Source: Verrucomicrobiota bacterium
Lineage (GTDB): Bacteria > Verrucomicrobiota > Verrucomicrobiia > Limisphaerales > JACQFS01
DNA: 64,000 nucleotides
Direction: 5' to 3'
NCBI GenBank assembly: GCA_016199935.1
Contig: JACQFS010000170.1
Location: forward strand, 1-64,000
Under the pieces are notes generated by a model. It did no database searches. It was given only the letters and a program-made list of their open reading frames with translations, and was not told where the DNA came from. Below, in pieces: positions 25,542 to 34,390 of the stretch. Position 1 is the first letter of the stretch. Each line of letters begins with the position of its first letter. A program made the position numbers and the translations under genes.

Positions 25542-26249
25542 ATGCAACTGTTTTACGACTCCGCGACGCCCGTTTTCTACGACGCGCCCACGAGCCATTA
25601 CGACAGCGGTGCCGCGGAGCCGATCCTACGTAAAATGAAAAAAATAAAAGCTGACAGCCGCAACCTCCCCGTCCCGAACAAAGTCCTCAAGGGCCAGGAG
25701 GTCGCCGGCAAACTCGCGGCCAACGCGGCGCTCCCGCAAATGGCCGCCTTCTCCGCCACCCTCCTGACCGCCACGACGCTGATGGACAACGACTACAAGG
25801 CGGCCGTCGCCGCCGCCGACACCGCCAAGCAGCTCTTCAACGCCGCGCGCGTCTCCGAGTCGGCGTGGGACACGCTCTACGTGCAGGGCGCGGCGGACGT
25901 GAACAAATTCGGCACCACCGAGGCCGTCCGCCTCAGCAGCGGCTACCCGCTCGAATCCGACCGCACGCCCATCGGCCCGCTGCCCGCCCCGGCGAACTTC
26001 ACCGTCACCTTCGGCGACATGCCGGGCACGCTCTCCTTCACCATGGACCCGGTGAAGGGCGCCAAGACGTATCTGATCGAGCTCGCCACGGCGGCCACCG
26101 GCCCCTTCACGCAGGTGCTGGTCAGCACGTCGTCCGACGGCGTGGTGCCGGGCCTGACGAGCGGCACGGTTTATTATCTGCGCGCCAAGGCCGTCGGCGC
26201 CGCGGGCACCGGCGCGGCGAGCGACATCGCCATGAAGATGGCACCCTAG
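25542..26249 (+). CDS. Helical plus fibronectin type III protein, collagen-module member
   Basis: A 235-residue protein. The first part (about 30-140) is helical (VLKGQEVAGKLAANAALPQM; MDNDYKAAVAAADTAKQLFN; SAWDTLYVQGAADVN), and the last 90 residues form an FnIII domain (PAPANFTVTFGDMPGTLSF...GTVYYLRAKAVGAAGTGAASD). Proteins of this layout recur in Verrucomicrobiota. It has no signal peptide. It lies between the 21-bp array 2 and a collagen-like gene. The helical part resembles the small protein at 61715-62098 in size and in spacing of motifs, so both may be the same module component. Function unknown. Confidence 0.7.
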   Translation: MQLFYDSATPVFYDAPTSHYDSGAAEPILRKMKKIKADSRNLPVPNKVLKGQEVAGKLAANAALPQMAAFSATLLTATTLMDNDYKAAVAAADTAKQLFNAARVSESAWDTLYVQGAADVNKFGTTEAVRLSSGYPLESDRTPIGPLPAPANFTVTFGDMPGTLSFTMDPVKGAKTYLIELATAATGPFTQVLVSTSSDGVVPGLTSGTVYYLRAKAVGAAGTGAASDIAMKMAP

Positions 26250-26522
26250 AATCCGGGCGGACCCAGCGGCCGGCGAGAATCCTCCCGCCGTCACCGCCGT
26301 CCGCCCTCCAAGGAGGCGGGACGGGACACCACGGTGCCGTGAAACAAAACCCCGCCCCACCAAACAGACGGAGCGCGGCACGTTGGCCGCGACGGGACTT
26401 GGAGAGGTCTTATGAATCTCCAGCCGGTATGAAATGAAGACCCGTCGGGCGTCCGCGCCCGCGCTCCGTCCCCTGACGAAACACTTTCCGCCTTACCTCT
26501 TACCGCCCACCCCTTGCCGCCT

Positions 26523-26936
26523 ATGCCCTTCGATCCCACCAAGCCCGCGACCGACGCCCCGCTGCTCTCCGCCGAACTGCGCGCGCAGTTCAACGGCCTG
26601 CGCGACGACCTCCACGCCGAAATCACCACCATCCCGCAGGGCCCACCCGGCAACGACGGCGCGGACGGCCTTCCCGGCGACAAGGGAGACAAAGGCGACA
26701 AGGGCGATTCCGGTGACAAAGGGGACAAGGGCGACCCGGGGAACACTGGCGCGACCGGCGAGGTGACGACCGTGCAGTTGAACGAGGCGCTCAACACGGC
26801 CATCGCCGGCACGAGCAGCAACACGAACGCCGTGCCGACGCTGGACACGCCCTTCGTCAACGACCCGCCCACGCTCGCGGACATGGAACTGATGCGCGCG
26901 GCGTATAACGCGCTCGTGCTGGCGATGCGTCGGTAA
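26523..26936 (+). CDS. Collagen-like Gly-X-Y repeat protein A
   Basis: A 137-residue protein. After an N-terminal part starting MPFDPTKPATDAPLLSAEL and a short helix (RAQFNGLRDDLHAEI), about 13 Gly-X-Y triplets follow (GPPGNDGADG, then GDKGDKGDKGDSGDKG and so on). The conserved tail reads GEVTTVQLNEALNTAIAGTS, then SNTNAV, and the protein ends in two arginine-flanked helices. The same N-terminus and tail occur in the protein at 60821-61342, so they are paralogues. It probably forms a trimeric stalk; location is unknown because no signal peptide is seen. Start ATG 26523. Confidence 0.8.
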   Translation: MPFDPTKPATDAPLLSAELRAQFNGLRDDLHAEITTIPQGPPGNDGADGLPGDKGDKGDKGDSGDKGDKGDPGNTGATGEVTTVQLNEALNTAIAGTSSNTNAVPTLDTPFVNDPPTLADMELMRAAYNALVLAMRR

Positions 26937-27102
26937 GGTAGGGACAACCCGCCGGGTTGTCCCCGCCCGCGTTCAGCAGCGGGCGGAACGGAGGGCGGGG
27001 GCTCACGGTGCGTCCCAATTCCGTCGCCTGACGCTCCGCTCGGCGACGGGGACGAGCCGGCGGCTCGTCCTTACCTCGGCGCGAGGTTGCCGCAAAAGAA
27101 AA

Positions 27103-27125
27103 AGCGCGGGCCCGAGGCCCGCGCT
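27103..27125 (-). terminator. Rho-independent-type terminator after rho
   Basis: Perfect inverted arms AGCGCGGGCC and GGCCCGCGCT (27103-27112 and 27116-27125) are followed on the minus strand by TTTTTCTTTT. It lies about 30 bases past the stop of the rho gene and is positioned to end its transcript. Confidence 0.85.
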
Positions 27126-27155
27126 GGAAATACCGGGAGGGGTGACGACGCCGGC

Positions 27156-28087
27156 TCAGGCGACGGAGAGCTTGGCGAGGAGTTCGTCGTTGGTCTTGTG
27201 CTTCTTCAGCGCGGCCAGGAGCGTCTCCATCGCCTCGACGGGGTTGAGGTCCACCATGGTGCGGCGGAGTTTGCGGATGGCGTCGAGGTTCTTGGCGGCA
27301 AAAAGTTTCTCCTCCTTGCGCGTGCCGGACTTCGGGATGTCGATGGCGGGGTAGATGCGGCGCTCGGCGAGTTTGCGGTCGAGGATGAGCTCCATGTTGC
27401 CGGTGCCCTTGAACTCCTGGAAGATGAGCTCGTCCATGCGGCTGCCGGTGTCCACCAGCGCGGTGGCGATGATGGTGAGGGAGCCGCCATTTTCGATCTT
27501 GCGGGCGGAGGCGAACATCTTGCGCGGAATCTCCAGGGCGCGCGCGTCCACGCCGCCGGTCATCGTGCGGCCGGAGCCGCCGTGGACGGAGTTGTAGGCG
27601 CGGGCGACGCGGGTGAGACGGCGTTGGCGAGCTGCTTGAGGATGGTGGTCTTGCCGGTGCGCGGCGGCGCGACGATGATGCCGCGGGTGCCCTTGCCGAT
27701 GGGGGTGACGAGGTCAATGACGCGGGTCTCGAGGACGTCGGGCGTGGTCTCGAGCTTGAACTTCTCGATGGGGTCAATGGTGACGAGGTTCTCGAAGCGG
27801 TTGGACTTGGTGTAGTCGTCGAAGGTCATCCCATTGACCGTGAGCACGGTCTTGAGCTGCGGGCTGGAGCCGCGGTGGGGCGGCTGGAGGGCGCCGGTGA
27901 TGAGCGCGCCCTCGCGGAGGAAGCTCTTCTTGATGGTGTCGGGCGTGACAAAGATGTCGGCCGGCCGGGGCTGGAACTTGTGCTCCGGCGAGCGGAGGAA
28001 GCCGAAGCCCTTCTCGGAGATTTCAAGGAAACCGGAACCGCTGTCCGGGGTGGTCGCCGGGGGAGCGGCGTGAACGTGCTGACTCAT
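27156..28087 (-). pseudogene. rho: Transcription termination factor Rho, internal deletion and frameshift
   Basis: The N-terminal frame (28087 down to 27560) encodes the RNA-binding cold-shock-like region (GFLEISEKGFGFLRSPEHKF, PADIFVTPDTIKKSF) and Walker A (APPRTGKTTILKQLANAV). The C-terminal frame (27563 down to 27156) encodes Rho from [17 protein letters not shown] to LLAKLSVA. Near 27620 the sequence jumps in another frame to [14 protein letters not shown], which in Rho lies about 70 residues further on. So a segment with Walker B (LLIDERPEEV in E. coli), the catalytic Glu and the arginine-valve region is missing and the frame is shifted. Either the gene is broken, or the contig has an assembly or sequencing deletion. 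Rho is usually intact and single-copy. Confidence 0.85.
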
Positions 28088-28261
28088 AGTTTTGTTTGCC
28101 GTGGCGCGGCGCGGATTGCATCCCGCGTCGCGAACCTGAATTGTGATGTCTGGGAAACCGCGACCCTGAAAAAGCGCAGCAGAAACATACTGCGGTAGGG
28201 AGGAGCGGTTGAACCGTGCGCGGTTTGTTTAACCCAACGCCGCGTGATTGCAACTTCTATT

Positions 28262-29464
28262 TTACCGGCTGGCGAACAAGGCCGGAACTCCGGGCACGTC
28301 CACCAAGTCAAGTTCGAGCCTCGTTTCGCCCTCGTCTGTAACAGCTCCGACGGTGAACGCGCCCCAGCCCAGTCGGTCCAAGGACGCGATACCGTTGACC
28401 GGATTGGCAGACACCATGGAAGGATGAAACGTCGGATGCAGGTGGAAAGTTACCGGCGAAGCCAGCGGCTTCCCGCCCGTGGTCGCAACTTCGAGATGGA
28501 TGAGAAAGTAGTCGTCATCAATGTTGTCCGCCTTGGTGACCTTCGCCGTCAGGCGCCGCCCGCCCGCCTCGGCTTTCCCGCCGAATTTTCCTTTGTGAGG
28601 ATCCGCGTCATCGCCGGAGGGGACGGCGACGGCGGAAAGGCTGGTCAGGTTTTTCAACTTCTGCACCAGCGCGGCGCCCACGCCCTTGGCCGGCAGCGGC
28701 TCCGAGTCAACGGTTCCCGCGAGCTTGGCGGCCTCGAGCTGCTTGTCCCAGATGGCCCGCGCATCCTTGTCGGCCTCGGTCAGGGCGATGCGCCAAAACA
28801 GTTTCGTCAACAAGTAGGCCCCGAGGAATCCGACGATAAGATAGTAGATGATCAGCAGGACGATGAAGGCAACGCAACCGTCATTGCCCAGACACTTCGC
28901 CAGATACTCCGCGAAGCGAACGAGGCTGCTCCGGATCTCCTTCATCTGGACGAGGCCGGCGCCTAGGAGCAGTTTGACCAGCCAGTCGGAAACCTGTTCC
29001 AAGTTGGTGCTGTCCCGCAGTCCCGGAGACTCCTTGGCCCCGGCCGCGTTGGGCGCGGGCTTTGATTCCGGCTCACCATGTGGAATGCCGAACAAAAACC
29101 CGAACAGCACGCCCGCCGCGCAACAGCCCAGCGCGGCCATGAAGTAAATCGCCAGCCCGCGGGCCGGGCTGACGGGCGAATGCATCAAGCCCGTGGACGG
29201 GGCATTGGTGGCCGTGACGGCGCTGGTCCCGCCGCCGGCGACGGGCTGATGAGCGACGTTGGTTCCTTGGGTCGTAAGGGCTTGCGGACTGGAGTCGGCG
29301 GACTGGGTCAGCAGCCACGCCGGAACGATCCCAATCAGCAGTGCGACTACCACGGCCACGGCAATCGTGTGGATGTTCTTTTGATTTCCCGAATTGGCGG
29401 TTGCAGAATTCGGCATATCCGTTGCGGGCTTCTTTTTTAGCGCTCCGCTGCCGACCAGCGGCAT
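28262..29464 (-). CDS. Membrane pYEATS-like (prokaryotic YEATS) domain protein
   Basis: A 400-residue protein with three hydrophobic segments: IAVAVVVALLIGIVPAWLL; LAIYFMAALGCCAAGVLFGF, followed by LFGIPHG; and AFIVLLIIYYLIVGFLGAYL. Between them STNLEQVSDWLVKLLLGAGL matches the three-TM region that accompanies prokaryotic YEATS domains. The C-terminal 110 residues (AKVTKADNIDDDYFLIHLEV, then ASPVTFHLHPTFHPSMV, ending GETRLELDLVDVPGV) look like the pYEATS beta-sandwich. This family is predicted in conflict and defence signalling. ATG 29416 is an alternative start. Its immediate neighbours are cysK and rho. Confidence 0.7.
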   Translation of the reverse strand: MPLVGSGALKKKPATDMPNSATANSGNQKNIHTIAVAVVVALLIGIVPAWLLTQSADSSPQALTTQGTNVAHQPVAGGGTSAVTATNAPSTGLMHSPVSPARGLAIYFMAALGCCAAGVLFGFLFGIPHGEPESKPAPNAAGAKESPGLRDSTNLEQVSDWLVKLLLGAGLVQMKEIRSSLVRFAEYLAKCLGNDGCVAFIVLLIIYYLIVGFLGAYLLTKLFWRIALTEADKDARAIWDKQLEAAKLAGTVDSEPLPAKGVGAALVQKLKNLTSLSAVAVPSGDDADPHKGKFGGKAEAGGRRLTAKVTKADNIDDDYFLIHLEVATTGGKPLASPVTFHLHPTFHPSMVSANPVNGIASLDRLGWGAFTVGAVTDEGETRLELDLVDVPGVPALFASR

Positions 29465-29485
29465 GTTGAGATTGATTGACCCATA

Positions 29486-30469
29486 TCAACCGCCCACTTC
29501 CTTGCGCGCCTCTTCCGCCAGCGCGGTGCTGAGGTAACGCTCGCCGGTCGAGCACGCGATGGTGACGATCAGCTTGCCCTTGTTCTCCGGCCGGCGCGCG
29601 ACTTCGAGCGCGGCCACCACATTCGCGCCGGTGGAGATGCCGACGAGCAAACCCTCTTCCTTCGCGAGCCGCCGCGCCATCGCGAAGGAGTCGTCGTTGG
29701 ACACCTGCACGCACTCGACGATCTGCGGATTGCCGGCGGCGTCCTTGAGGTGGAGGTTCTTCGGCACGAAGCCCGCGCCGGTGCCCTGAATCTTGTGCGG
29801 CCCCGGCTTCAACGGCTGGCCGGCGAGCGTCTGGGAAATGACCGGCGAATCCTTCGGCTCGACGGCGATGGCCTTGAAGCTCGCCTTGCGCGCATGAATG
29901 ACCTCGTAGCAGCCCGTGATCGTGCCGCCGGTGCCGACCGCCGCGACGAGGATGTCCACCTTGCCGTCGGTGTCGTCCCAGATTTCCACGGCGGTGGTCT
30001 TCTTGTGGATCTCGGGGTTGGCCGGATTCTCGAACTGCTGCGGGATCCACGCGCCGGGGGTGCTCGCGGCGATTTCCTCCGCGCGCTTGATCGCGCCCTT
30101 CATGCCTTCGGTGCCGGGCGTGAGGACGAGCTTCGCGCCGAGCATCGCCAGCAAAGTGCGGCGCTCCACCGACATCGTCTCGGGCATGGTGAGGATGAGT
30201 TTGTAACCCTTCGCCGCCGCGACGAACGCCAGCGCGATGCCAGTGTTGCCGCTGGTCGGTTCGACGATGACGGTGTCCTTCTTGAGCACGCCGCGCTTCT
30301 CGGCGTCCTCGATCATGCTCAGGCCGATGCGGTCCTTCACGCTGCCGAGCGGGTTGAAGAACTCGCACTTGAGCAGGATGGTGGCGTCCACGCCGGCGGT
30401 GACCTTGTTGAGTTTGACCAGCGGGGTGTGCCCGACGGTTTCGACGATGTTGTTGTAGATGCGGCCCAT
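29486..30469 (-). CDS. cysK: Cysteine synthase (O-acetylserine sulfhydrylase)
   Basis: A 327-residue PLP enzyme that makes L-cysteine from O-acetyl-L-serine and sulfide. The PLP lysine is Lys45 in [16 protein letters not shown]. The substrate loop [20 protein letters not shown], the phosphate-binding [14 protein letters not shown] and the C-terminal [14 protein letters not shown] are all in place. The open frame extends to 30775 but that part covers palindromic repeats; ATG 30469 ([20 protein letters not shown]) is right for the family. It sits alone, upstream of the pYEATS gene. Confidence 0.93.
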   Translation of the reverse strand: MGRIYNNIVETVGHTPLVKLNKVTAGVDATILLKCEFFNPLGSVKDRIGLSMIEDAEKRGVLKKDTVIVEPTSGNTGIALAFVAAAKGYKLILTMPETMSVERRTLLAMLGAKLVLTPGTEGMKGAIKRAEEIAASTPGAWIPQQFENPANPEIHKKTTAVEIWDDTDGKVDILVAAVGTGGTITGCYEVIHARKASFKAIAVEPKDSPVISQTLAGQPLKPGPHKIQGTGAGFVPKNLHLKDAAGNPQIVECVQVSNDDSFAMARRLAKEEGLLVGISTGANVVAALEVARRPENKGKLIVTIACSTGERYLSTALAEEARKEVGG

Positions 30470-30556
30470 GGTGAGATCAGGTGAAAGGTTGTTCGGTGCC
30501 GATGAAATAGCGCGGGCGCGGCGCAGGCGGCAAGCAAACAATTCGCGGGGTGCGAT

Positions 30557-30692
30557 GTAGGGCAGGCATCTTGCCTGCCGGTCAGCCGGGCATCCTTGCC
30601 CGGCGAAGTTGGACGCACCATCTGCTCCGGCGAACACGGGGCAGGATGCCCCGTGAACCGGCAGGCTGGAAGCCTGCCCTACCTTCCGCGCG
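30557..30692. repeat. Composite palindromic repeat (four hairpins)
   Basis: Outer ends GTAGGGCAGGC (from 30557) and GCCTGCCCTAC (to about 30692) are inverted repeats, and inside are four short hairpins built on GGCAGGC/GCCTGCC, GGGC/GCCC and GGGGCA/TGCCCC. This folds into a clover-like structure. It lies between cysK and sufT and explains why the cysK frame is falsely open upstream. Confidence 0.7.
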
Positions 30693-30708
30693 CAGCGCGA
30701 TCCCCCGC

Positions 30709-31254
30709 TCACTCCAAGCCCAGCACGCGCCGCCCGTCCGCCGTGATCATGGACTGGTGCCACGGCGGGTCCCACACGATGCTCACCTCCGCCTCCTGCA
30801 CGCCCGGCAGGTCGAGCAGCTTCGTCTGCGCGTCGCGCGCGATCACCGTGCCCATGCCGCAGCCGGGCGCAGTGAGCGTCATCTTCACGTTCACGCGCCG
30901 GTTGCCGTTGGGCAGCGGCTCGACCACGAGGTCATATACCAGTCCGAGGTCCACGATGTTCACCGGGATTTCCGGATCGAAGCAGCTCTTCAAAGTCTCC
31001 CACACCGCCCGTTCGTCCGCCACCGGGCCGGTTTTCGGCGCGACGCTCCCCTGCTCTGCCGCGAGGCCCAGCGCATCCGCATCTTTCGGGGCGATCTGGA
31101 ACAACCCCTGTGCCGTGCGCAGCGTGTGGTTGCCGCCCAGGCTCTGCGTGATGTCGAACTCCGTGCCCGCCGCGAGCGTCACCACCTCGCCGCTGGGAAT
31201 CCGCACCGCGGCGCACTCGCGCCGGAGACTGGTCGCCGTCGTTTCGTTCTGCAT
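30709..31254 (-). CDS. sufT: SufT-like Fe-S assembly protein (MIP18/DUF59 family)
   Basis: A 181-residue protein. The N-terminal half is a beta-rich region ([20 protein letters not shown] then LGGNHTLRT) specific to bacterial SufT. The C-terminal half is the DUF59/MIP18 domain ([31 protein letters not shown], then [14 protein letters not shown]) with the conserved Cys in APGCGMG. It helps mature Fe-S proteins in the cytosol. No other suf genes are nearby. Confidence 0.88.
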   Translation of the reverse strand: MQNETTATSLRRECAAVRIPSGEVVTLAAGTEFDITQSLGGNHTLRTAQGLFQIAPKDADALGLAAEQGSVAPKTGPVADERAVWETLKSCFDPEIPVNIVDLGLVYDLVVEPLPNGNRRVNVKMTLTAPGCGMGTVIARDAQTKLLDLPGVQEAEVSIVWDPPWHQSMITADGRRVLGLE

Positions 31255-31353
31255 GACGCAAACCGTAGCGGAGACGAAATGAAAAGCAACGCGCGCATGA
31301 CTCCGCGATTCGCGAGCGCGGCGGAATGGCTCGCGATCCCCGGCACACCGCCC

Positions 31354-32169
31354 TCACCCGCGCTGCCGCGCCGCTTCGTAGAGGAACACCGCCGTGGCCG
31401 CGGCGACGTTGAGCGAGTTCATGTGCGAGGGCATCGGGATTTCCACGGCGGCATCGCACGCGATCACCGCCGCTTCGCTCAGGCCTGGGCCTTCCGCGCC
31501 GAACACGAGGCAGCGATCGCCCCGCAGGTCCACGGCGGAAAGTTTTTCCGCGCCCGGCCGCGGATGCGCCGCGAGGCAGCGCACGCCACGCGCGCGCAAG
31601 TCCGCCAGCGTGGCCACCAGGTTTTCCACCTGCACCACCGGCTGATCGAAGATCGTGCCCATTGACCCGGAGACCGCGCGGCGCTGAAAAGGACTACCGC
31701 ACGTTTCGCCCACGATCAGGAAGGAGACGCCGAAGGCCGCGCAACTCCGCACGATCGCGCCTAGGTTTTCCGCGCTGGCAATTCCCTCGACGGCCGCGAG
31801 CAGGAGCGGACGCGGCGTGGTTTCGATCAAGAGCGCGAAGCCCCGTTGCGGCGGGATGCGCGCGACCGCGAGCGCGCCCTGATGAAGCTGGTAGCCGGTG
31901 ATCGTTTCCAGCAGCGCCTTGTCGCCGACGTAAACACGGATTTCTTCCGGACGCGCGCGCAGCCGGGCTTCGAGGCGCTCGAACCACGCGGGCGTGAGCA
32001 GCACGGAGACGACGGGGAACCGGCTCGCGAGCAATCGCTGCACGACTTTCTCGTTGGTGGCGACGAGCACGCCGGCGCGCTCGTGTTCCTCGGGGCGCTT
32101 GAGCGTGCGATACAACGCCAACTCCGGAGCGTCGAGCGAGAGGATGGTTTCGATGTGCAGCGTGGCCAC
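31354..32169 (-). CDS. TrmH/SpoU-family RNA 2'-O-methyltransferase
   Basis: A 271-residue SPOUT enzyme. The N-terminal part is a substrate-binding domain (VATNEKVVQRLLAS; LLTPAWFERLEARLR). The C-terminal knot has the three SpoU motifs: EGIASAENLGAIVRSCAAFG, CLVFGAEGPGLS, and IPMPSHMNSLNVAAATAVFLYE. It methylates a ribose in tRNA or rRNA using SAM; the exact site is unknown. It is a standalone gene between sufT and a propeller-like gene. Confidence 0.88.
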   Translation of the reverse strand: MATLHIETILSLDAPELALYRTLKRPEEHERAGVLVATNEKVVQRLLASRFPVVSVLLTPAWFERLEARLRARPEEIRVYVGDKALLETITGYQLHQGALAVARIPPQRGFALLIETTPRPLLLAAVEGIASAENLGAIVRSCAAFGVSFLIVGETCGSPFQRRAVSGSMGTIFDQPVVQVENLVATLADLRARGVRCLAAHPRPGAEKLSAVDLRGDRCLVFGAEGPGLSEAAVIACDAAVEIPMPSHMNSLNVAAATAVFLYEAARQRG

Positions 32170-32232
32170 GCGCGAATTAGAGCGGCCGGCGCAGCGAATG
32201 AAAAGCCCGGCGCACGACGTGAAGGGAGCAAT

Positions 32233-33303
32233 TCATTTCCGCGCGGCCCTCGGCGGCTCGACCGCGTGGAGCCAGAGGGAGGTGCCGATGCGCAGGCAGA
32301 ACGCGTCTCCGGCCGGATGCCACATCAGCGCCGGGTTCGCACCGCGCGAGCCCCAGCCGTCCCAGACCGCATCGGGAATGGATTCCATCAAGGTCGCGCT
32401 CCGGCCGTCCGGCGCGGCCGCCCAGAAACCAATCCAGCGACGCGAGTCCAGGCTGACCCACGGGAAGATATCCATGCGCGTCACGCGCGGCAGCGCATAT
32501 TCGTGGACGGTGAAGAGCAGGAGCTGGTCGCCAGCCGGCGACAGTTGGATGTTGCCGCCGACGTAAGGCAGCGGCAGGTCCAGCCGCCGGGGTTCCGGCG
32601 ATTGGCCGGCGGGATCAGGATTCAACGGCACGAGATCGCGCTGGCGCGGGTCGCCCATGAGGCTTTCGCGTGAGCCGAGCAGCAAGCCATCGCGCCCGAC
32701 GCCGTGGAGTGTGGTGTTGGGTTGGTTCGTGTGCAACGCGACGCTCACCTCGCGACCGGTCCGGTCGAAACGCCGCAGGTTCATGCCGCCCGACTCGGCC
32801 GGCTCGACGGAGATCCAGCCGCTCGAATCGGGATACCAGAAAGTGTTCCGCAACGACATGGGCCGCAGGAGGCGCACTTCGCCATCGGGCAACGAAACGA
32901 GCCGGACCGGCCCGCCACCGGAACGATTCGTGGCCGTGCTCACGAGGAGAAGGCGACCATCCGGCGAGGGCCGCGCGGTCCAGCGAACCGTGTCCCGACC
33001 GCCGGGCGGAAACACTCCGCGCAACGGGGTGAAAATTTTTTCCGAGCCGGTCGCGACGTTGAGCACGCAAGCATCGGGCGCGCGGACGAACAGGATTTCG
33101 TTCGTGTTGAGCCAGACGAACCGCTGCAACTCCGGCCGCGACCAATCAACGGCCAGGCCGATGCGCCGCGCGTGCGGGAACGCCTCCCCACTCGGCCGGC
33201 GCAATCCAAGCGCCAGCGCGAACGCGAGCAGCACCAGCAGCGCGGCCACGACGGCGAGGGAGGCTTTGCGGATCGAGGGCACAGAGGCGGAGGAGAAGGT
33301 CAA
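32233..33303 (-). CDS. Membrane-anchored propeller-like hypothetical protein
   Basis: A 356-residue protein with one N-terminal transmembrane segment (ASLAVVAALLVLLAFALALGL) followed by beta-rich repeats of TolB/WD40 type (FVWLNTNEILFVRAPDACVL; ARPSPDGRLLLVSTATNRSG; NIQLSPAGDQLLLFTVHEYA; ALMWHPAGDAFCLRIGTSLW). It probably folds as a periplasmic beta-propeller. No named family; the function is unknown. The next gene downstream on the same strand is the SpoU methyltransferase. Confidence 0.65.
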   Translation of the reverse strand: MTFSSASVPSIRKASLAVVAALLVLLAFALALGLRRPSGEAFPHARRIGLAVDWSRPELQRFVWLNTNEILFVRAPDACVLNVATGSEKIFTPLRGVFPPGGRDTVRWTARPSPDGRLLLVSTATNRSGGGPVRLVSLPDGEVRLLRPMSLRNTFWYPDSSGWISVEPAESGGMNLRRFDRTGREVSVALHTNQPNTTLHGVGRDGLLLGSRESLMGDPRQRDLVPLNPDPAGQSPEPRRLDLPLPYVGGNIQLSPAGDQLLLFTVHEYALPRVTRMDIFPWVSLDSRRWIGFWAAAPDGRSATLMESIPDAVWDGWGSRGANPALMWHPAGDAFCLRIGTSLWLHAVEPPRAARK

Positions 33304-33395
33304 AACTCAAAGTCTAAAATTCAAACGGTTGAGCATTGAAGGTTGGAGCTTCCGTTGAGCCTTCGCTTTGGAAGTTGTCCCTCGGCCGTCGCGCT

Positions 33396-34286
33396 TCACT
33401 TCGGCGCGACGGCGGGCGGCACGGGCGCCGGGGCCGGGGTGGGCTCGGGCGCGAGCAAGTCCTCCGGCGGATTGGGCGGGAGATCGTCCGCCGTCAGGCG
33501 GCGCGCGCCCCCGGCGACGAGGAGGTTGCCGTCAGGATCGGTCGTGAGCACAGGACGCGTGCCGGCGTATTCGAAGATCTGGCGCTTGAGCATTTTTCCC
33601 TCATTATCCATTTGCGTGAAAAGAAAAGAACGCGCGCCATTCTGGTAGAGCACGTGCAGATTCCCCGCGCGATCAATCTGCGCCTCGGGCTTGCTGAAGG
33701 AAATCAGGCCGCCCAGCGGATAGATGGCAAAGATGCGCGCCTCGCTCGGGTCGGTGAGGCGGAAGTAGAGCTTCAACTCCTTGCGGTGATTGGACTGGAT
33801 GAGCGCGTAGCGCCGCATCTCGGGCTGCGCGCCGCCACGCGGAACGCCGAAGTCCGCCTCCCAGATTTTGCTGCCGGGAACAATGTTGAAGCCGATGGGT
33901 TTGCTGGTCCAGTCCTGCTCCCACGGCGAAACTTTCATCGACGCGGTGACGAAATAACGCCCCGGCCGGTCAAAGGAAAAACACGGGCCGAGGTTCACGA
34001 GCTTGGTGCCGATGGTGGCGTTCTGGAGCTGGAACGGCGCCCGCACCGGCGGTTTCTCCAACTGCCGGACGAAGCGGTGCTGATCCGTCTCGATGCGGAA
34101 GGTGAGCCAGTCGTCATTCCCGCCGAACTGAACCACCTGGCCGGAGACATTTGAGATGCGGACCTTGAGCGGCACACTCTCGCCGGGGAGGAACTGCTCC
34201 TGATCGAAACGCAGTTCCACTTCGAGTTGAGCCCACGCCGGCAGAGCGAGCAACACCAGCGCGGCAAGGGCGAGGAGATTCTTCAT
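33396..34286 (-). CDS. Exported beta-rich hypothetical protein
   Basis: A 296-residue protein with a signal peptide (MKNLLALAALVLLALPAWAQ). An Ig-like region (EQFLPGESVPLKVRISNVSG; GRYFVTASMKVSPWEQDW) is followed by a region with NHL-like strings (QIDRAGNLHVLYQNGARSFL; VLTTDPDGNLLVAGGARRL) and a Pro/Ala-rich C-terminus. Probably secreted or periplasmic. The open frame extends to 35018, but that part is the shadow of the glycosyltransferase; ATG 34286 gives the signal peptide. Confidence 0.7.
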   Translation of the reverse strand: MKNLLALAALVLLALPAWAQLEVELRFDQEQFLPGESVPLKVRISNVSGQVVQFGGNDDWLTFRIETDQHRFVRQLEKPPVRAPFQLQNATIGTKLVNLGPCFSFDRPGRYFVTASMKVSPWEQDWTSKPIGFNIVPGSKIWEADFGVPRGGAQPEMRRYALIQSNHRKELKLYFRLTDPSEARIFAIYPLGGLISFSKPEAQIDRAGNLHVLYQNGARSFLFTQMDNEGKMLKRQIFEYAGTRPVLTTDPDGNLLVAGGARRLTADDLPPNPPEDLLAPEPTPAPAPVPPAVAPK

Positions 34287-34390
34287 GACGGACGCAAGGC
34301 TAAGCGCCCGGGCGACGCCGCGCAAATGGGAACTGGCGGGGAAAATCTCTGAAATCACCGGGGGCGGAACGATGGCGACCAAACGCAAGT

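Noticed and set aside
32233-34286. Prophage or secretion gene cluster
   Set aside because: The exported proteins here have no phage or secretion-system features and stand among ordinary genes.
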